Shown one piece after another: positions 39,989-48,797 of a DNA stretch of 64,000 nt; the stretch's first letter is position 1; each line of letters starts with the position of its first letter. Origin of the DNA: Azospirillum oleiclasticum (lineage in GTDB: Bacteria > Pseudomonadota > Alphaproteobacteria > Azospirillales > Azospirillaceae). Both the position numbers and the translations under genes were made by a program. Location of the stretch: positions 1 through 64,000 of the forward strand of contig NZ_JABFFR010000005.1 of assembly GCF_013423485.1 (NCBI RefSeq), in the 5' to 3' direction. The notes under the pieces are model-generated. The model saw nothing but the letters and a program-made list of their open reading frames with translations. It was not told the DNA's origin and did not search any database.

Positions 39989-41023
39989 TCACCGCGGTGC
40001 CGGCATGACGATGCGGGCAACCGTGCCGCCGTCGGAATCGAACTCGAGACGGCCGTCGAGCTGTGCCACCAGCGAACGGATGATCCGAAGCCCGAGGCTC
40101 TGCCCGTTGTCCATCGCGAAATCCGGGGGAAGCCCCCGACCGTCGTCGCGGACGGTGAGGCGCAGCGCCGCCTCTTCATGTCGCAGTGCCACCCGGATCC
40201 GACCGACACCGCTTCCAACGAACCCGTGTTCCAGCGCATTGCTGATCAGCTCGGTGACGATCAACGCGATGGGCACCGCGTGGTCGGTGTGCAGCGGCGC
40301 ATCGTCCGCTTCCACCTCGCAGCTCACCCCCTTGGCGCCCGAGGCATCGATCACGTCGCGGCAGAGGTCGTCGAGGAAGCGGCCGAAGCGGACCGGCGCG
40401 CCAAGCGGGTCGTGCAGACTCCGGTGGATGCGGCCGAGCAGTGCCAGCCGGTCGGATGCCTCGGCCAACGCGCGTCGCGCGTCGGGATCGGTCAGCCGCA
40501 TGCCCTGGAGGTGGAGCAGGGAACCGGTGAGCTGAAGGTTGTTGGACACTCGGTGCTGAAGCTCGGTGAACAGCAGCGACTGCTGTTCGGCAAGCGCGGC
40601 GCTGCGGGCACGCTCCTTGTCAAGGCGGTCAAGAGCTCCGTGCATCAGCTCGATCAAAGCAAGATCGACCGTCACGATCAGAACGTAGAACCCCAACGCC
40701 AGCACGCTCCGTCCATCCAGGCCGAAGGAATCGAAGGGCGGAATGAAAAAATACCAGGCCAGCAGGCCGCAAGCCGCCGCCGCCGCAACCCCCGGCATCA
40801 AGCCGCCGACGAAAGCGCTGAGGATCACCGCCGGGAAGAAAGTCAGATACGGATATCCGGGGGGCAGAACGTGATCGACCGCCATTCTTGCCCAGAAGGC
40901 GAGCAGGACCGAGCCGCATGCGAAGGCAAATCCTTTCAGCGGCCGCCGGCGCCACGCCCCCAACCGCCGAATCCGTCGTTCCATGCGCGCGTGCGGGTCC
41001 CTGCCTTGGTTATGGTGATCCAT
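39989..41023 (-). CDS. Membrane histidine kinase, DUF4118-type sensor with HWE/HisKA_2 domain
   Basis: This ~344-residue kinase has an N-terminal set of four membrane helices of the KdpD/DUF4118 type (FAFACGSVLLAFWARMAVD through GFYVLIVTVDLALIELM). The cytoplasmic part has a HisKA_2 phosphoacceptor box LFTELQHRVSNNLQL and an ATPase domain (VTELISNALEHGF, DDGRGLP, SLGLRIIRSL). Such kinases often feed the general stress response through PhyR-like or single-domain regulators. The ATG at MDHHNQ is preferred over a TTG 27 bases upstream. No response regulator gene is adjacent. Confidence 0.88.
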   Translation of the reverse strand: MDHHNQGRDPHARMERRIRRLGAWRRRPLKGFAFACGSVLLAFWARMAVDHVLPPGYPYLTFFPAVILSAFVGGLMPGVAAAAACGLLAWYFFIPPFDSFGLDGRSVLALGFYVLIVTVDLALIELMHGALDRLDKERARSAALAEQQSLLFTELQHRVSNNLQLTGSLLHLQGMRLTDPDARRALAEASDRLALLGRIHRSLHDPLGAPVRFGRFLDDLCRDVIDASGAKGVSCEVEADDAPLHTDHAVPIALIVTELISNALEHGFVGSGVGRIRVALRHEEAALRLTVRDDGRGLPPDFAMDNGQSLGLRIIRSLVAQLDGRLEFDSDGGTVARIVMPAPR

Positions 41024-41106
41024 TTGGCGGTATCGTGGCAGCGACCGCAACAGTTTCTAAGGACCAATGAGCGTCGTGGATTTGGGGCCGCCTGCGACAG
41101 GCGTGG

Positions 41107-41787
41107 TCAGGAGTCGGCCCACCGCCTAAGAAGATTGTGATAGATGCTCGTGAACGGCACAACCGAAGGGTGGTCCGGTGCCGATCCGGAAAGCTGCTGG
41201 ATGGCGACGTCGAGATCGAACAGCAGAGTGCGCTGACCCTCGTCGCGGATCATGCTCTGCAACCAGAAGAAGGAGCAGAGCCGCGCACCGCGCGTCACCG
41301 GCGTCACCCGGTGCAGGCTGGAAGACGGGTAGAGGATCAGGTCTCCAGCCGGCAGCTTCACGGAATGAACTCCATAGGTGTCGTCCACCATCAACTCGCC
41401 GCCGTCATACTCGTCGGGATCCGTGAAGAACAGCGTGCAGGAAAGGTCGGTGCGCAGCGTCGCCCCGGTGCCTGGAACCCGCCGGATGGCATTGTCCACA
41501 TGGTTCCGGAATTGGCCTCCGCCGCGGTAGAGATTGAACATGGGCGGCAGGATCTTCAGCGGCAGCGCTGCCGCGATGAACATCGGATTGCGCTCCAACG
41601 CGGCCAGGATGGTGTCGCCCATCCGCCGGGCGATCGGATGATCGACCGGGAGTTGCAGATTGTCCTTCATCCCGATTGCCCCGTGTCCCGCGGTGACGCG
41701 GCCATCCACCCATTCCGCCCCTTCCAGCGAACGCCGGCATTCCGCCACCTGCTCGGGTGTCAGGACCTCGGGAATGTGCAGCATCAT
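41107..41787 (-). CDS. piuC: PKHD-type Fe(II)/2-oxoglutarate hydroxylase PiuC
   Basis: This 226-residue iron- and 2-oxoglutarate-dependent hydroxylase is of the PiuC family, which is iron-regulated and usually accompanies catecholate-siderophore receptors of the Fiu/PiuA type. The facial triad is His96-x-Asp98 (FRNHVDN) and His159 (YPSSSLHRV), with 2-oxoglutarate-binding Arg169. A Fur-like site identical in 12 bases to one ahead of the TonB-dependent receptor gene lies about 160 bp upstream. The physiological substrate of PiuC is unknown in the literature I recall. Confidence 0.93.
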   Translation of the reverse strand: MMLHIPEVLTPEQVAECRRSLEGAEWVDGRVTAGHGAIGMKDNLQLPVDHPIARRMGDTILAALERNPMFIAAALPLKILPPMFNLYRGGGQFRNHVDNAIRRVPGTGATLRTDLSCTLFFTDPDEYDGGELMVDDTYGVHSVKLPAGDLILYPSSSLHRVTPVTRGARLCSFFWLQSMIRDEGQRTLLFDLDVAIQQLSGSAPDHPSVVPFTSIYHNLLRRWADS

Positions 41788-42329
41788 AGCGCGTGTCCTC
41801 GTGATTGTGGGGCGGCGGCCGGGTTGACAGCGGCTCTTTGGGACCAGCCGGAGGCGGGGTTGGCACCGGCCACCCTGAAATGCCCCATGCCGGATGGGCC
41901 TTTCTCGCGCGTGTTCTATTCATGTCCTTCCGGAAGCGCAAGGACGATTGCAACTCATTCGCATCTCTGTGGGCACGGAAAGGACCACGGGGAGTCGCCC
42001 TGCCAATCCGCAATGGCGCGGCGACCAGCATCCCACCGACAGGGTAAGCGCGGTTGGCGCGTTCGATCCCATACGGTCGCTTTCGGAACAGCAATGGCTA
42101 CATAGAGTTAGTCCGATTCCGGCTGGCTCATCCTATAAACCTCGTAAGTATTCGTTGCTTGGCATCGATTGGCGACTGAAACTGGTCGCTCTGGTCAACC
42201 GATGATGGTGGGACGTTGACGCAGTTTGTCGGCGAGTGAACGATGATACTGCCGAGTTATTGCCCACGTTCCCCTCAAAATTTCTCCCGGAGACGGCCGT
42301 CGCACGGGGCCGTACAGGAGGGCACAGCG
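41788..42329. other. Long noncoding region between piuC and a secreted protein gene
   Basis: This ~540-bp gap separates divergent genes. It contains a Fur-like site near 41950. Short open frames in it lack ribosome binding sites and do not resemble proteins I know. The base composition is less GC-rich toward its right half. Confidence 0.5.
41949..41963. promoter_or_regulatory. Fur-like iron box upstream of piuC
   Basis: TGCAACTCATTCGCA is a near-perfect 15-base dyad (TGCAA/TCGCA ends) of the alphaproteobacterial Fur type. The first 12 bases recur exactly upstream of the siderophore receptor gene. Iron-replete repression of piuC is the expected outcome. Confidence 0.7.
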
Positions 42330-43505
42330 ATGCACGAGATCCAGTCCCCACCTGCCCTTCACGGCTCGACCCTTCGCGCCGTCGGACCTGTGGCCGCTGG
42401 GATGGCGGCGATGCTCCTGCTGGCGGTGCCGGGTGACGGCTTCGCCCTCACCCATGACGAGCGGCCGGTGTCGGCGGGCACGCTGGAATCCTGGCTCGGT
42501 CAGGCCACCGAGCCGCGACCGAGCGGTGAAAGCGGCGAACCCACGCCGGCCGCCAAGCCACGGCCCGAATGGCGGCTCGCCCCATTTGTCGCCGCCGGGG
42601 CCATCGGAGGGCTGGCCGGCACGCCTCTGCCCCTGTTCATCCAGGTCGCTGCCCCCCTGCCGCAGCCGGATGCCGTGAAGGAGCCGGAGACCCATGTCCT
42701 CATCTCCCGCATGCCACCGGGAGCGAGCCTGTCCAAAGGAACGGACCAAGCCGACGGCGCATGGCTCATCCCGCTCAACGCTCTGTCGGACCTAACCATC
42801 ACCGTGCCGCCGGGCTTCGCAGGAAACGTCACCCTCACCGTTACCGCTGTGAGCGACCACGGCGGCGGTGTCGTGGCACGGCAGTCGAAAGAACTCGCGG
42901 TGCCAATTTTCGCCCCGCTTCCCGATCCCATCCCGATCCAGTTTGCCACGGCAGAACCGATCCCGGAGGTCGGGGACGAGACGGCAGCCCCGCTGGCCGC
43001 CGCCATGACGGCCTCACTGCCCGTTCCCCCACCGGACACAGCCCAAGCCGAAACCGTCGCGGAGCAACCGACACCGCCACAGCCGCCGCAGCCGCAGCCG
43101 ATGGTCGCCTTGGCCCCTCTGCCCGTGCCGACACCAATCCCTCCCGCAGCGCTTCCACAGCCGCCCGTGCTCAAGGTCGCGGTGCCCCGCCCGGCATCAC
43201 CGCCACCGGTTCCGGAAAGCACGCTGATGGCGCGCGGCGACGCGCTGTTCGCACAGGGCGATCTGGCCGCGGCACGCCTCTTCTATGAGATGGCCGCCGC
43301 CAACGGCAGCGATGCCGCGGCGGTCGCGCTCGGCCGGACCCACGACCCGGTGATCCTGGCGCGGATGCGCGTGCGGGGCCTGATCCCCGACGCCGACAAG
43401 GCCGCCGAATGGTACGGGCGTGCCGCCGCCAACGGTAATGCGGAAGCCGCCACCCGTTTGAAGGAACTGGCCGCCTGGAGCGCCGCCCGTCCACGGACGC
43501 GCTGA
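42330..43505 (+). CDS. Secreted proline-rich protein with C-terminal Sel1-like repeats
   Basis: This ~391-residue protein has an N-terminal hydrophobic segment (AAGMAAMLLLAVPGDGFA) that acts as signal or anchor, a middle region with an Ig-like patch (PPGFAGNVTLTVTAVSD), a long Pro/Gln/Pro-rich linker, and a C-terminal helical repeat pair of Sel1/TPR type (LAAARLFYEMAAANGSDAA, then KAAEWYGRAAANGNAEA). Such proteins scaffold envelope or signalling complexes. The ATG is fixed by AGGAGGGCACAGCG. The TAXI binding-protein gene follows after 37 bp, so they are probably cotranscribed. Confidence 0.78.
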   Translation: MHEIQSPPALHGSTLRAVGPVAAGMAAMLLLAVPGDGFALTHDERPVSAGTLESWLGQATEPRPSGESGEPTPAAKPRPEWRLAPFVAAGAIGGLAGTPLPLFIQVAAPLPQPDAVKEPETHVLISRMPPGASLSKGTDQADGAWLIPLNALSDLTITVPPGFAGNVTLTVTAVSDHGGGVVARQSKELAVPIFAPLPDPIPIQFATAEPIPEVGDETAAPLAAAMTASLPVPPPDTAQAETVAEQPTPPQPPQPQPMVALAPLPVPTPIPPAALPQPPVLKVAVPRPASPPPVPESTLMARGDALFAQGDLAAARLFYEMAAANGSDAAAVALGRTHDPVILARMRVRGLIPDADKAAEWYGRAAANGNAEAATRLKELAAWSAARPRTR

Positions 43506-43542
43506 CGCGCGCGGCCGATCTTCCCCGACGAGGTAACCCAGC

Positions 43543-44643
43543 ATGACGAAGACCAGCCTGTTGTCCACCGTCCTCGCCCTGTTCCTGGCCGCCTTCGCGA
43601 CGGTCGCCGCTGCCCAGGATTTCCGGGGCACAGCGGCCAATGTGGGGACGGTCGGCGTGGTGTCCGGCGGCGTCGATGGCACCTACGCCCGGATCGCCGC
43701 CGACCTCGCCTCGGTTCTGGACGAGGAGGGTAGGCTCCGCGTCGTTCCGGTGCTCGGCAAGGGGTCGGTGCAGAACGTCAAGGACATCCTCTACCTGAAG
43801 GGGATCGACATCGGGATCGTGCAGTCCGACGTGCTCGCCTATCTCAAGCGCGAACGGCTGGTCCCGAACATCGCCGGCCGTCTGAAATACATCACCAAGC
43901 TCTACAACGAGGAGTTCCACATCCTGGCCGGGCCCGGCGTGGCGCGGCTGGAGGATTTGGCCGGGCGCAAGGTCAATGTGGACGGCACCGGGAGCGGCAC
44001 CGCCATGACCGCGTCGCTGCTGTTCGGCACGCTGGGCATCCGGGTGGAGCCGGTGAACGACGATCAGGCCCTGGCGCTCGACAAGCTGCGTCGCGGCGAG
44101 ATCACCGCCATGGCCTATGTCGCCGGCAAACCCGCCCGGCTGTTCCGCGACCTGAAGCCGGAGGACGGGCTGCATTTCCTGCCGGTGCCACCAACCCCCG
44201 CATTGCTGGAGACCTACCTGCCCTCCCGTCTGACCGACGCCGACTATGGCGGTCTGATCCGGCCGGGGGAGGCGGTCGACACGGTGGCGGTCGGTGCCGT
44301 CATGGCCGTTTACGGTTGGGAGCGCGAGAGCGAGCGCTTCCAGCGTGTCGCCCGCTTCGTGGACCGGTTCTTCGACCGCTTCGGCGAGTTCACGCGGGCT
44401 CCCCGCCATCCGAAATGGCAGGAGGTCAACCTCGCCGCCGAGATCCCCGGCTGGACGCGCTTCGAGGCCGCCGATGCCTGGCTGCGTCAGACCGCCGCCC
44501 CGACCGCCGACACCGGCTCCCCCGACGCTGCCCGCCGCGAGGCCTTCCGCGCGTTCGTGGCGCAACGCGGCATCGCCCTCGACGAGGCCGACCGGCTGTT
44601 CGACCAGTTCTCCTTGTGGCAGGCATCGTCCGCACCGCGTTAG
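43543..44643 (+). CDS. Orphan TAXI-family TRAP solute-binding protein
   Basis: This 366-residue periplasmic protein has a signal peptide (cleaved after TVAAA, near residue 23) and the TAXI pattern: GVVSGGVDGTYARIAADLA, VPVLGKGSVQNVKDI, GIDIGIVQSDVLAYL, and DLAGRKVNVDGTGSGTAMTA. TAXI proteins normally serve a fused DctQM permease; none is in the window. With a Sel1-like protein upstream and a HWE histidine kinase convergent downstream, a sensory role is as likely as transport. Confidence 0.88.
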   Translation: MTKTSLLSTVLALFLAAFATVAAAQDFRGTAANVGTVGVVSGGVDGTYARIAADLASVLDEEGRLRVVPVLGKGSVQNVKDILYLKGIDIGIVQSDVLAYLKRERLVPNIAGRLKYITKLYNEEFHILAGPGVARLEDLAGRKVNVDGTGSGTAMTASLLFGTLGIRVEPVNDDQALALDKLRRGEITAMAYVAGKPARLFRDLKPEDGLHFLPVPPTPALLETYLPSRLTDADYGGLIRPGEAVDTVAVGAVMAVYGWERESERFQRVARFVDRFFDRFGEFTRAPRHPKWQEVNLAAEIPGWTRFEAADAWLRQTAAPTADTGSPDAARREAFRAFVAQRGIALDEADRLFDQFSLWQASSAPR

Positions 44644-44668
44644 GTGCGGCGGATCGACAGCGGACCCG

Positions 44669-46102
44669 CTATCCCTGCGCTGACGCGGAGCCCAGCGGAA
44701 ATTCAAGGCGGCAGACGACACCGGATGGAAGCCAATCCATCGCCATCGTCCCATCGTGGCCGTCGACGATGCTTGCAAGGAGGCGGGTGCCGAAACCACT
44801 GCGATCGGGCGGGCGCACGGGGGGACCGCCGATTTCCCGCCATTCCAGTGACAGGCCTGGGCCGACACCCGAACCATCGACCCGTCCGGAAAGCGCGATA
44901 CGCCCCCCCGGGTCCGCGAGGGCCCCGTATTTCGTGGCGTTGGTCGCGAGTTCGTGCAGCGCCACAGCCAGATCCGCGGCCAGTTTGGAAGGTATGCCGG
45001 CGTCCGGGATGTCCACGGACAGCCGGTCGCCGTCGCCCAGGAAGGGCGCCAGGGCCGTGTGCACGGCTTGGCGCAAGGCCACGAGGCCGGTCTCACCGGC
45101 CAACACCAGCATCTCCTGCGCGGCGGCGAGGGTCGACAGCCGACCCTCGAAAATCTGGAGAAAATCGGAAACCGTGACCGCACCACGCGCCGTCTGACCT
45201 GCCAGTGCCTGGACCATCACGAACAGGTTCTTGACGCGATGATGGAGTTCGGACGCGAGAAGCCGTTCGCGGTCTTCAAGCCGTCGCTGCTCGGTGACTT
45301 CGCGGGCGATGACACCAACAGCAACAACGGTCCCGTCAGCCGCCTTGAGCGGGTAGAAATCCTCGGTCCAGATGCGTTCCAACGACGGCGCGCGCGGGGT
45401 CGTGCCGCGGAGTTCCCGCCCCAGCAGCGGTTCGCCGGTCTCGAAGACTTTCAAGAACAGCGGCTCGGCGACCGGGCGGAGCGCCGGCACGAGGTCCCAG
45501 GCGCAACGTCCCAGATGCTGGTCGATCGGCGCGCCGTTCATGTCCGCCAGCGCTTCGTTGATACGCAGGAACCGCATGTCGCGGTCGAACAACCCCAGTC
45601 CGATCGGCGCGGTCCGATAGATCGCTTCGATCTCGGCGAGCTCGGCACGGGTCCGCAGCTCGTTCCGGTGCAAGGCCTCCTGCGCCTCCCAACGGGCGGT
45701 GATGTCGTGCACCTGGATGAGGCAGAGCGGCTCCGAACCCTGCGTCAGCCGCCGGACAACCACATCATGACGCAGCGGTCGTCCACTGGCCTGTTGCAAT
45801 GGGAAGATCGATCCGTGGATGGACGCGGTCAGCCGCCCCGGAATGCCATGCGAAAAGCAATCCTCCACAACGGTGCGCAGCCGGTGAGTCGTCATTTTGG
45901 GCAGGGCCTCCCATAGTGACCGCCCGAGCAGATCCTGCGGACTGATCGGGGAGACCTGCGCCATCCATTCGTTCCAATGCCGAACGGTGTGCTGGGTGTC
46001 GAGCACGACCGCCCCGCTGTCCAGCGAATCCAGGAGACTGAAATCCGCCGCTCCCAAGACCGATCCCACCATTTGTTGCAGGCCCTGCGCAATGCCTGAC
46101 AT
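44669..46102 (-). CDS. Cytosolic PAS-PAS HWE histidine kinase
   Basis: This 477-residue soluble kinase has two PAS domains (~20-145 starting DSLDSGAVVLDTQHTVRHWN, and ~160-280 with FDRDMRFLRINEALADMNG), then a HWE kinase core with phosphoacceptor box LLASELHHRVKNLFVMVQAL and ATPase motifs HELATNATKYGAL, WREIGGPPV and GFGTRLLASIV. PAS1 lacks an obvious flavin Cys motif, so it is not a clear LOV sensor. It converges on the TAXI gene with a 25-bp gap. No regulator gene lies next to it. Confidence 0.9.
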   Translation of the reverse strand: MSGIAQGLQQMVGSVLGAADFSLLDSLDSGAVVLDTQHTVRHWNEWMAQVSPISPQDLLGRSLWEALPKMTTHRLRTVVEDCFSHGIPGRLTASIHGSIFPLQQASGRPLRHDVVVRRLTQGSEPLCLIQVHDITARWEAQEALHRNELRTRAELAEIEAIYRTAPIGLGLFDRDMRFLRINEALADMNGAPIDQHLGRCAWDLVPALRPVAEPLFLKVFETGEPLLGRELRGTTPRAPSLERIWTEDFYPLKAADGTVVAVGVIAREVTEQRRLEDRERLLASELHHRVKNLFVMVQALAGQTARGAVTVSDFLQIFEGRLSTLAAAQEMLVLAGETGLVALRQAVHTALAPFLGDGDRLSVDIPDAGIPSKLAADLAVALHELATNATKYGALADPGGRIALSGRVDGSGVGPGLSLEWREIGGPPVRPPDRSGFGTRLLASIVDGHDGTMAMDWLPSGVVCRLEFPLGSASAQG

Positions 46103-46288
46103 GGCAAAGCGACAATAGCAAAGCCTGCAGCCCGCGCAAAGATTCCGCGTGATGAACGACTCTTTTCCCCCGATCTGCAGCTACAGCGGAAGACGTTTCG
46201 ACTCTCTCCGTGTTGCGACGTTTTTCTGTGTCAATGGCGTTCATGGGATGCGGGCGCACGGTGGATTCCGGCGCCCGCGCGGTCCGGT

Positions 46289-48463
46289 TCAAAAACTGAC
46301 GCTGGTGCTGAGCATCACCGTCCGGCCAAGGCCGGGAATCAGGTGGCCTCCACCGCCGTGCGCCTTGTCGATGTACTCCTCGTCGAACAGGTTGTAGGCG
46401 TTGAGCTGCAGTCCGAACGTGTCGTTCACCTTGTAGGACACCATCGCATCGACGACGACATAGGAGTCGTTCTTCACGAGGTTGTTGTCGTTGAAGTAGC
46501 GTTCGCCGACATACTGCACACCGCCGGCCACGCGCAGATCCCAGGGCAGGTCGTAGCTGGTCCACAGCGAGAAGGAATGGCGGGGTGTGTTCGCCAGCTC
46601 GTTGCCCTGGTTGGCGCCGCCGCCCTTGACGATCTCACTGTCCATGTAGGTATAGCCGCCGAACACCTGCCAGGCGTCGGTGATCTTGCCCTGCGCGCCC
46701 AGTTCGAAGCCGCGCACCTGCCGCTCACCGTCCAGGATGGTGGTCCCGGTCGGATCGGTGCTGCGCTCGTTGGTCTTGGTGGTCTGGAACAGGGCGGCAC
46801 TCACCAAAAGACGCTCGCCGAGGAGTTCCCACTTCGTGCCAACCTCGTAGGTAACGTTCTCCTGCGGGTCGGCCAGCGACGTGGTGGCGTTGACCGCCGT
46901 CTGCGGCACCTCGCCCGACGGGTTGAAGGAGGTCGATGCCGCCGCGTAGACGCTGCCGAAGGGCAGCGGCTTGTACACGATGCCGGCGTTCCAGCTCAGC
47001 ATCCGGCTGGTCTTCGTGTATTCCGTGACCGCGCCCCCGACGGCCGTGCTCGTCGCCTCCGCGGCATAGCGGTCCCAGCGCAACCCGCCGGTGATTTCCC
47101 ACTGCTCGTTCAGCTTGATGGTGTCGAGAAGGTAGAAGGCCAGCGTGTCGCCTTCGGTTTCCGTTTTCGACCCGTTGTAGGCCCAGCCGACCGCAACGCC
47201 ATAGGGGTTGGGATTGTAGAGGCTGGTCGAAGGCACGGTGCCGACCAGGCTGATGCCCTTGTTCTTGTAGGTTTCGCGGGCAACCTCCATCCCGGCCACC
47301 ATGGTATGGGCGACCGGCCCGGTGGTGAACCGGAAGGTGGCATCCGTCTGGTTGACCAGCAGCGTGTTCAGCGAGTCGCGGAAATTCTGCCCGCGGTTGA
47401 CCTGGGTGCCAGGCGGGAAAGCCGTGGTCGTGCCCGTCGGGAAGCGTGGGATGGTAACGATGTTGAAGCGCGTGGACTCACCGTAGCGGAACTGGTTGCG
47501 CAGGCTGACCGCGTCGTTGACGTCGTATTCGAAGAGCGCAGTGCCGATGTCGGTGGTCTGCTCCTCGGTGTTGAAGCCCTTGACACCATACCAGCTCGAC
47601 AGGTCGACCGGCGGAGCCACACCGCTCAACCCGGGGATGCCGTAATCGGGGATGTTGTCATCGGACTGGTGCAGGTAACTCAGCGTCACCCGCAGCGGCG
47701 TTCCCAGTCCGAAGGCAATGGAGGGGGCCACACCCCAGCGGCTGTTCTCCACATAATCGCGGCCCGCCACGCCGCTGTCGTGTGCCATGACGTTCAGGCG
47801 CAGCGCGGTGCCTGTGATGCCGATTTCGGTCAGCGGCATGTTGACGTCGGCGGTGGCACGCTTCAGGTCGTCGGTGCCGACCGTGACGTCGGCGGTCGCG
47901 AAACGCCGCAGCTGCGGCGTCTTGCTGATCTGGTTGATCGAACCGCCGGCCGACCCGCGGCCGGACTGGGTGGACGCCGCACCCTTGGTCACCTCCACCT
48001 GCTCGAGGTTGAAGGGATCGCGGTTGTTGCGCACGGCACTGTCGCGCATCCCGTCCAGCAGGATGTCGTTGCTGCCATCAAAGCCACGGATGCGCAGATT
48101 CTCACCCTGACCGCCTCCGCCCTCACCGGCGCCGAACGTGATGCCGGGCGTGTTGCGCAGCACATCGCGCAACGTGGTAGCCTTCTGATCCTCGATCACC
48201 TGACGCGGAATGATGGTGATGGTCTGCGGCGTGTCCACGATCGGCTGTGTCCGCTTGGGCGAGGCGGACTGATCCACTTTGTAATCCTGGTGCGGCGTCT
48301 GGCCCTCCACCGAAATGGCCGGAAGCTGGGTGGGCGACGAGCTGCCGGTTTGCTGCGCGTTCGCCGAGCTGGCCACGGCACCGAGTGCCAAGCCAAGGGT
48401 GGAAGCGGTGAGGACATGGCGCGAGACGCGCGCGGACGCGACGATGGGCTTGGCGATGGACAC
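46289..48463 (-). CDS. TonB-dependent siderophore receptor (catecholate/Fiu-like)
   Basis: This 724-residue outer-membrane receptor imports ferric siderophores using TonB energy. It has a signal peptide (cleaved after ANA, near residue 36), a plug domain (~50-215 with PQTITIIPRQVIEDQKATTL, NLRIRGFDGSNDILLDGMRD and SGRGSAGGSINQI) and a 22-strand barrel that ends in TVMLSTSVSF with the terminal Phe. The start is GTG. Two Fur-like boxes lie 30-90 bp upstream. Together with piuC 4.5 kb away it forms the usual Fiu-PiuC pair, here split by other genes. Confidence 0.95.
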   Translation of the reverse strand: MSIAKPIVASARVSRHVLTASTLGLALGAVASSANAQQTGSSSPTQLPAISVEGQTPHQDYKVDQSASPKRTQPIVDTPQTITIIPRQVIEDQKATTLRDVLRNTPGITFGAGEGGGGQGENLRIRGFDGSNDILLDGMRDSAVRNNRDPFNLEQVEVTKGAASTQSGRGSAGGSINQISKTPQLRRFATADVTVGTDDLKRATADVNMPLTEIGITGTALRLNVMAHDSGVAGRDYVENSRWGVAPSIAFGLGTPLRVTLSYLHQSDDNIPDYGIPGLSGVAPPVDLSSWYGVKGFNTEEQTTDIGTALFEYDVNDAVSLRNQFRYGESTRFNIVTIPRFPTGTTTAFPPGTQVNRGQNFRDSLNTLLVNQTDATFRFTTGPVAHTMVAGMEVARETYKNKGISLVGTVPSTSLYNPNPYGVAVGWAYNGSKTETEGDTLAFYLLDTIKLNEQWEITGGLRWDRYAAEATSTAVGGAVTEYTKTSRMLSWNAGIVYKPLPFGSVYAAASTSFNPSGEVPQTAVNATTSLADPQENVTYEVGTKWELLGERLLVSAALFQTTKTNERSTDPTGTTILDGERQVRGFELGAQGKITDAWQVFGGYTYMDSEIVKGGGANQGNELANTPRHSFSLWTSYDLPWDLRVAGGVQYVGERYFNDNNLVKNDSYVVVDAMVSYKVNDTFGLQLNAYNLFDEEYIDKAHGGGGHLIPGLGRTVMLSTSVSF

Positions 48464-48494
48464 GGTGTGAACCCCTTCTGCCGTGCTTTAGTAT

Positions 48495-48513
48495 GCGAAT
48501 GACTCTTATTTGC
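48495..48513. promoter_or_regulatory. Fur box 1 of the siderophore receptor
   Basis: GCGAATGACTCTTATTTGC is a 19-base imperfect palindrome of the Fur type. It lies 32 bp before the receptor start, so it should cover the promoter or its early transcribed region. Confidence 0.7.
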
Positions 48514-48538
48514 GTATCAATGGTTCCGCAAGCGATTT

Positions 48539-48553
48539 TGCAACTCATTCTCA
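48539..48553. promoter_or_regulatory. Fur box 2 of the siderophore receptor
   Basis: TGCAACTCATTCTCA shares its first 12 bases exactly with the site upstream of piuC. It lies 26 bp upstream of box 1, so both may be bound by Fur together. Confidence 0.68.
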
Positions 48554-48797
48554 TTTAGTCACCGCATTCCCCTGCGGACAAGCGCGCGGCACCATAAAAT
48601 ATACAAAATATCTTTGTTATTTTTTAACAACCATCAATTCTTTAATGTTATTTATATTGCATCGTTTAAATCTGAGCTGTCTAATTTCCGGGTGGGTTGG
48701 AGGTCCGCATTTCCTGTTGTGTCGGACGCGGCCTCGAAATACGCTCACATACAAACAATTGGCTGCACCACCAGAACAGTCGGGAGGGATCGGGTTC

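Larger units (their letters stand above)
48464..48797. other. AT-rich divergent promoter region with Fur boxes
   Basis: This 334-bp gap between the receptor and an ABC importer is strikingly AT-rich for this genome between about 48590 and 48680, with long A/T runs. It includes the dyad TTGTTA-N5-TAACAA (48614-48619 and 48625-48630), a possible operator for the importer. No gene is seen. Confidence 0.6.

Noticed and set aside
41894..42205. Short plus-strand frame (~100 codons) between piuC and the Sel1-like gene
   Set aside because: It has no ribosome binding site, spans the Fur-like box and has Arg/Ser-rich composition without recognisable pattern. I treat the region as noncoding.
46250..46278. 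Hairpin GCGGGCGC/GCGCCCGC after the siderophore receptor stop as a terminator
   Set aside because: The 8-base stem has a 13-base loop and no U-tract on either strand; evidence is too weak to call.
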